A stretch of DNA of 8,949 nt, from NCBI GenBank assembly GCA_955652075.1, contig CATPAS010000238.1, positions 1 through 8,949 of the forward strand, written 5' to 3'. The notes under the pieces are model-generated. The model saw only the letters and a program-made list of their open reading frames with translations. It was not told the origin of the DNA and searched no databases. This DNA is from an uncultured Gaiellaceae bacterium (lineage in GTDB: Bacteria; Actinomycetota; Thermoleophilia; Gaiellales; Gaiellaceae). Made by a program: the position numbers and the translations under genes. This document shows positions 5,490 to 8,949 of this stretch, one piece after another; within the stretch, counting starts at the first letter, position 1, and the number at the start of each line of letters is the position of its first letter.

Positions 5490-6469
5490 GCCGTGACGGT
5501 TTCGAGCGACGCCTGCAGCTGCTCCAGCGCGCGCACGACCGCCAGGCCGTCGCGCGCGGCGCGGAATGGGTCGCCCTCGCCGCCGACGAGCTTCAAGAAG
5601 TGCCGGCACTCGAGGCGCAGCGGCTCGAGCAGCGGAACCTTCGGGCTGTGGATGTCGCCGGTGCGCGTCCGCCACTCGCCGTAGGTCGTCGTCGGCTCTT
5701 CGGGCGCCTTGTCGTACACCGTGACCTTGCGCTCGGGCTCCATGTCGTCGAACACCGCCATCTTGTCGCGCCCGACGACCGTGATGCGGCGGATCTTGTG
5801 CGGGTCGAGCCAGGACAGATGCAGGTGCGCGATCTTGCCTGACGGAAACCGCAGGTAGCAGAACACGATGTCCTCGACATTCGGGCTGAGAAATGCGTGA
5901 CCGTGCGCCCACAGCTCCGCCGGCTCCTCGCCGATCAGATAGAGGAGGACCGACAGGTCGTGCACCCCGAGCGACCAGAGCGCGTTCTCGTGCGTCCGGA
6001 TCGTGCCGAGGTTCTGCCGGTTGCCGTAGACGCAGAGGACGTCTCCCAGGTCGCCCGAGTCGACGATCTCCTTCAGCTTCTGCACGCCCGGGTGGTAGAG
6101 GAGCAGGTGGCCCGGCATCAGTACGCGGACGCGCTCCTCGGCCAGCTCGCAGAGCTCTTCCATCTCGACGCCGCGCATGGCGGGAGGCTTCTCGACGAAC
6201 ACGTGCTTGCCCGCCTCGAGGGCGCGACGCGCGAGCTCATGGTGCGTCGGCACCGGCGTCGCGACCACGACGGCATCGACCGAATCGTCGGCGAGCACCT
6301 CTTCGAAACTTGCTGTCATCCGCGCAGCGGGGTATCGCTGCGCGAGGTCGGCGCGACGTTCGGGGTCGATGTCACAGAGCCAGGCGAGCTCGGCGAGCTC
6401 ATCGAAGTTGCGGACGAGGTTCCTGCCCCATTCGCCCAGCCCGACCTGAGCTATGCGAGCCACAGTCAC
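5486..6469 (-). CDS. Gfo/Idh/MocA family oxidoreductase, WbpB/WlbA-like
   Basis: NAD-dependent oxidoreductases of this family oxidise a sugar hydroxyl; by context this one probably oxidises C3 of UDP-N-acetylglucosaminuronate to a 3-keto sugar, as WbpB/WlbA does. The product is 327 residues, the usual length. GLGEWGRN (10-17) is the Rossmann nucleotide loop. EKP (93-95) is the family motif with catalytic Lys94, and GVHDLS (168-173) carries the conserved His170 in the alpha/beta domain. The GTG at 6469 is preferred because it overlaps the upstream stop as GTGA, the same junction used elsewhere here. GTGs at 6478 (three residues longer) and 6463 (two shorter, with GGAAG eight bases upstream) are possible. 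The middle gene of the operon, it overlaps both neighbours by four bases. Sequence resemblance to P. aeruginosa WbpB is only general, so the substrate rests on context. Confidence 0.87.
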   Translation of the reverse strand: MTVARIAQVGLGEWGRNLVRNFDELAELAWLCDIDPERRADLAQRYPAARMTASFEEVLADDSVDAVVVATPVPTHHELARRALEAGKHVFVEKPPAMRGVEMEELCELAEERVRVLMPGHLLLYHPGVQKLKEIVDSGDLGDVLCVYGNRQNLGTIRTHENALWSLGVHDLSVLLYLIGEEPAELWAHGHAFLSPNVEDIVFCYLRFPSGKIAHLHLSWLDPHKIRRITVVGRDKMAVFDDMEPERKVTVYDKAPEEPTTTYGEWRTRTGDIHSPKVPLLEPLRLECRHFLKLVGGEGDPFRAARDGLAVVRALEQLQASLETVTA

Positions 6470-7722
6470 AACTTCCACACTTTGCCGTTGCCCGTGCCGT
6501 TCCGACCGGTTGCGTTTCGGAGGTCGACCACGACCTGCGCGCGCTCGACCAGGTCGTCGTAGTCGATGGCGTTGTGCGCGGTGACGATCACGACGCAGTC
6601 GTAGCTCTCGGGTGCGTACGCGACGGAGCGCAGGCCGTCGAACCGATCGACATGAGGGTCGTGGTACGAAACCTCGGCGCCGGCCTTGCGCAGAAGCTCG
6701 ACGATCTTCTTGGCCGGCGACTCGCGCACATCGTCGATGTCCGCCTTGTACGACACGCCGAGGATCAGGATCCGTGAGCCCTTGAGCGACTTCTCCGCAC
6801 CGTGGTTCAGCGCCTGCGAGATGAGCGAGCGGCAGAAGAACGGCATGTTCGCGTTGACCTTGCCGGCGAGATCGATGAACTCCGTGTAGAAGTCGTACTC
6901 GCGCGCCTTCCAGGTGAGGTAGAAGGGATCGATGGGGATGCAGTGGCCACCCAGCCCCGGCCCCGGCTTGAAGCTCATGAAGCCGAACGGCTTCGTCTCA
7001 GCCGCCTCGACGACCTCCCAGACGTCGACTTCCATGCGCTCGCACAGCTGGGCGAGCTCGTTGACGAGCGCGATGTTGACCGCTCGGAAGATGTTCTCCA
7101 GCAGCTTCGTCATCTCCGCCGCCTCCGGCGAAGAGAGCGGCACGACCGTGTCGACCGCGGATCGGTAGAGCTCCACCGCCCGCTCGGTGCAAGCAGGTGT
7201 CAGACCGCCGACCAGCTTGGGTGTGTTCTTCATCGTCCAGTCGGTGCGGCCCGGGTCGACGCGCTCGGGCGAGAACGCAAGATGGAAGTCCGCTCCGGCC
7301 TTCATTCCGCTCCGTTCGAGGATCGGCTGCAGGGACTCGCGCGTCGTGCCGGGATAGGTCGTCGACTCGAGCACCACGACCTGCCCCTTGCGGAGTCGAG
7401 GCGCGATCTCGGCGGCTGCGCTCTCGACAATGGTGAGGTCCGGCTCGCGGTGGCTGGACAGCGGGGTCGGCAGCGCGATCAGGATCGCGTCGACGTCCTT
7501 CAGGGCGTCGTAGTCGGTCGTCGCCGATACCCGACCAGCGTCGACGAGGGCCTTCAGGGTGTGGGAAGGGACGTCGCCGATGTGGCTTTCGCCCCGGTTG
7601 ATGCCGTCCACGACCTCCCTGTTCACGTCGACGAGAACGACGTTCTTCCCCGCCTCGGCAAAGACCCGCGCAAGGGGCATGCCCACGTATCCGGCCCCGA
7701 CGATGGCGATGTTTGCTCCCAT
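6466..7722 (-). CDS. UDP-N-acetylglucosamine/mannosamine 6-dehydrogenase, WbpA-like
   Basis: A nucleotide-sugar dehydrogenase that oxidises C6 of a UDP-hexosamine to the carboxylate in two NAD-dependent steps. The 418-residue product has all three domains of the UDPGDH family: an N-terminal Rossmann domain (VGAGYVG, 8-14), a central domain (EMTKLLEN, 203-210, with likely catalytic Lys206) and a C-terminal UDP-binding domain (GVSYKADIDDVRESP, 322-336). The nucleophile is Cys261 in GPGLGGHCIPIDPFYLTW. That last stretch and the SYKADIDD segment are typical of the WbpA/WecC group acting on N-acetylhexosamines, more than of UDP-glucose dehydrogenases. The ATG at 7722 fits the Rossmann strand, but no Shine-Dalgarno sequence precedes it, so a leaderless or weak start is possible. 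It heads the operon with the WbpB-like and WbpD-like genes and is divergent from tRNA-Lys. Whether the substrate is UDP-GlcNAc or UDP-ManNAc cannot be told here. Confidence 0.92.
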   Translation of the reverse strand: MGANIAIVGAGYVGMPLARVFAEAGKNVVLVDVNREVVDGINRGESHIGDVPSHTLKALVDAGRVSATTDYDALKDVDAILIALPTPLSSHREPDLTIVESAAAEIAPRLRKGQVVVLESTTYPGTTRESLQPILERSGMKAGADFHLAFSPERVDPGRTDWTMKNTPKLVGGLTPACTERAVELYRSAVDTVVPLSSPEAAEMTKLLENIFRAVNIALVNELAQLCERMEVDVWEVVEAAETKPFGFMSFKPGPGLGGHCIPIDPFYLTWKAREYDFYTEFIDLAGKVNANMPFFCRSLISQALNHGAEKSLKGSRILILGVSYKADIDDVRESPAKKIVELLRKAGAEVSYHDPHVDRFDGLRSVAYAPESYDCVVIVTAHNAIDYDDLVERAQVVVDLRNATGRNGTGNGKVWKL

Positions 7723-7755
7723 GCGCGGACAAGGCTACTGAGGAGACACCCCGGC

Positions 7756-7761
7756 TACACT
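7756..7761 (+). promoter_or_regulatory. Candidate -10 element of tRNA-Lys
   Basis: TACACT lies 13 bases before the 5' end of the tRNA and matches four of six -10 consensus bases. I find no acceptable -35 hexamer at 16-18 bases, so this call is weak. The 52-base gap 7723-7774 must hold promoters for both this tRNA and the divergent dehydrogenase operon. Confidence 0.3.
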
Positions 7762-7774
7762 AGGCACCCGTTTC

Positions 7775-7847
7775 GGGCCGTTAGCTCAGCTGGTAGAGCA
7801 GGGGACTCTTAATCCCAAGGTCGCAGGTTCGATCCCTGCACGGCCCA
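7775..7847 (+). tRNA. tRNA-Lys, anticodon CUU
   Basis: The 73-base sequence folds into a full cloverleaf. The acceptor stem pairs GGGCCGT (7775-7781) with ACGGCCC (7840-7846), and the D stem pairs GCTC with GAGC (7784-7799). The anticodon loop CTCTTAA (7806-7812) has CTT at 7808-7810, and the T arm is GCAGG-TTCGATC-CCTGC (7823-7839). A7847 is the discriminator base. CCA is not encoded and must be added by the nucleotidyltransferase. The top pair of the anticodon stem, G27 with A43, is a mismatch; the other four pairs are standard. The primary sequence closely follows bacterial lysine tRNAs, for example the GGTCGCAGGTTCGA stretch shared with the E. coli tRNA. Confidence 0.97.
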
Positions 7848-7887
7848 TCGCCGAGCGGCCGTGAGGATTTCCGGCCTTCGCGGAGTA

Positions 7888-8949
7888 ATGTCAGAAGGTT
7901 CGCCCAACCCGTGGGGGGTTCTCTTGGCGACTCACGTCGAAACAGGATTTCTGGACGACGCCGAGCGGCAGTACGCCGAGGATCTCGGGCGGCTGCGGCT
8001 CCTGCTCGAGGCGTCGTCGACGCTCCTCGGCTCGCTCGAGGTCGAGGCGATGCTTCCAGAGGTGCTCGCCCTCGCTTCCCGGACGCTCGCAGCCGACGCG
8101 TACTCCGTCTGGCAGTACGACGCAGCCACTGAGATCTGGAGCGTCGGCGCACGCGCCGGATTGTCGGACGAGTACGTCGCAGCGGCGATGGGGGCGATCC
8201 GCGGCAACGCCGCCACCGTGTCTCTCGACGCGCCAATCGTCGCCGAAGACATCGAGAGGACCGAATGGCTGACTCCGGAACACCGGAAGGCGCACGCGGC
8301 GGAGGGGACCCGCTCGATGATGGCGCTCCCGCTCCGCTACGGCGAACGAGTCCTCGGGACCCTCGTGTTCTACTACCGCGAGCCACGCAGCTTCGGCGAG
8401 GCGGAGAAGAGCACTGCATCGCTCCTGGCGAACCTCGCCGCGGCCGCGATCGGGACCGCCGAGCTCTACCAGGCTCAACGCCGCCTGGCGGAGGACCAGC
8501 GCTTCGTCGCCGAGGCGAGCGAGCTCCTGGCCTCGTCGCTCGACTACGAGACCACGCTGGCAAACCTCGCGACCCTCGCCGTCCCGCGCTTCGCCGACTG
8601 GTGTGCAATCGACATGGTCGGAGACGATGGCTCGATCCGACGGCTCACGGTTGCGCACGTCGACCCGGAGAAAGTGCGCTGGGCCCACGAGCTCGCCGAC
8701 CGGTACCCACCGGACCCGCACGCGCAGTACGGGGTCCCGAGCGTCATCCGGACGCAGCAGCCGGAGCTGCTCATGGACATTCCTCCTGAATTGCTGCGCC
8801 AGGCGACCGCAGATACGCCGGAGCTCTACGACATCCTCGAGAAGCTCGGGCTGAAGTCGTCGATGTGCGTCCCGCTCGTGGCCCGAAACCGCGCGCTCGG
8901 CTCGATCACGTTCGTTTCCGCCGAGAGCGGCCGTCGGTACGAGGAATCC
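7888..8949 (+). CDS. Tandem-GAF signalling protein, N-terminal part (runs off the right edge)
   Basis: A cytoplasmic sensor; GAF domains bind small ligands, haem or partner proteins. 354 residues are visible with no stop. A short helix (24-50) leads into a first GAF domain (about 50-192; core strands around SVWQYD at 73-78, MMALPLRYGERVLGTLVF at 144-161, then FGEAEK at 169-174). A linker helix (193-215), likely coiled, leads into a second GAF domain (about 216-354; SSMCVPLVARNRALGSITFV at 324-343). No membrane segment is seen. The output domain lies outside the window; in this architecture it is often a histidine kinase, a PP2C/SpoIIE-type phosphatase or a diguanylate cyclase, and nothing here decides. 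The ATG at 7888 follows a GGAG that is rather close (two bases). The TTG at 7924 has GGGGGG five bases upstream and would remove 12 residues; either is possible. The gene begins 40 bases after tRNA-Lys and may be co-transcribed with it. Confidence 0.85.
   Translation, partial: MSEGSPNPWGVLLATHVETGFLDDAERQYAEDLGRLRLLLEASSTLLGSLEVEAMLPEVLALASRTLAADAYSVWQYDAATEIWSVGARAGLSDEYVAAAMGAIRGNAATVSLDAPIVAEDIERTEWLTPEHRKAHAAEGTRSMMALPLRYGERVLGTLVFYYREPRSFGEAEKSTASLLANLAAAAIGTAELYQAQRRLAEDQRFVAEASELLASSLDYETTLANLATLAVPRFADWCAIDMVGDDGSIRRLTVAHVDPEKVRWAHELADRYPPDPHAQYGVPSVIRTQQPELLMDIPPELLRQATADTPELYDILEKLGLKSSMCVPLVARNRALGSITFVSAESGRRYEES

Noticed and set aside
5490..5912. Upstream extension of the acyltransferase frame on the minus strand
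   Set aside because: It overlaps the oxidoreductase gene in another frame and has no hexapeptide pattern; the GTG at 5489 fits the operon junction.
7857..7876. Terminator after tRNA-Lys
   Set aside because: GGCCG/CGGCC makes only five pairs around a ten-base loop and no T run follows.
7775..7887. tRNA-Lys as an attachment site for an integrated element
   Set aside because: No integrase, no repeated tRNA 3' end within the window, and no change in composition on either side.
7781..8721. Minus-strand open frames of 275-276 codons opposite the GAF gene and tRNA
   Set aside because: One would read through the tRNA gene; the plus strand has two GAF domains with proper core patterns, so these are shadows.

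Overview
The window is GC-rich, with mostly G/C third positions, frequent GTG starts and tightly packed genes. The mix of families (type I glutamine synthetase, RmlB, an actinobacterial-style SpoIID/LytB protein with its glycine-rich motif at the N terminus, a subtilase with a PPC-like tail, a tandem-GAF sensor) suggests an actinobacterium, perhaps a deep lineage such as Thermoleophilia. That placement is inference from protein style; no marker gene was compared. I see no insertion sequence, CRISPR array, integrase, phage gene or origin.

Layout. (1) 1-538, minus: N-terminal part of glutamine synthetase, running off the left edge. (2) 539-633: a 95-base divergent intergenic region. It holds a terminator-like hairpin in the glnA leader, a competing upstream hairpin, and a candidate promoter for the next gene. 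(3) 634-1617, plus: dTDP-glucose 4,6-dehydratase (rmlB). (4) 1768-3384 and 3381-4856, plus: a secreted SpoIID/LytB-domain protein followed, with a 4-base GTGA overlap, by a secreted S8 serine peptidase. (5) 7722-4839, minus: a three-gene operon for a nucleotide-activated amino sugar acid: a WbpA-like UDP-sugar 6-dehydrogenase, a Gfo/Idh/MocA (WbpB-like) oxidoreductase and a hexapeptide (WbpD-like) acyltransferase, joined by GTGA overlaps. Its last gene overlaps the peptidase gene tail to tail by 18 bases. (6) 7775-7847, plus: tRNA-Lys(CUU). (7) 7888-8949, plus: a tandem-GAF signalling protein, cut by the right edge.

The common theme is the cell envelope. RmlB and the Wbp-like enzymes make activated sugars for surface polysaccharide, while the SpoIID-like protein and subtilase are exported and probably act on wall glycan and protein. 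The sugar route is incomplete here: no aminotransferase (WbpE) or 2-epimerase (WbpI) for the Wbp-like set, and no rmlA, rmlC or rmlD beside rmlB.

No wholly new system is evident. The best leads are the attenuator-like glnA leader sharing its bases with the rmlB promoter, the three-gene sugar operon lacking its transaminase, and the coupled SpoIID-subtilase pair.
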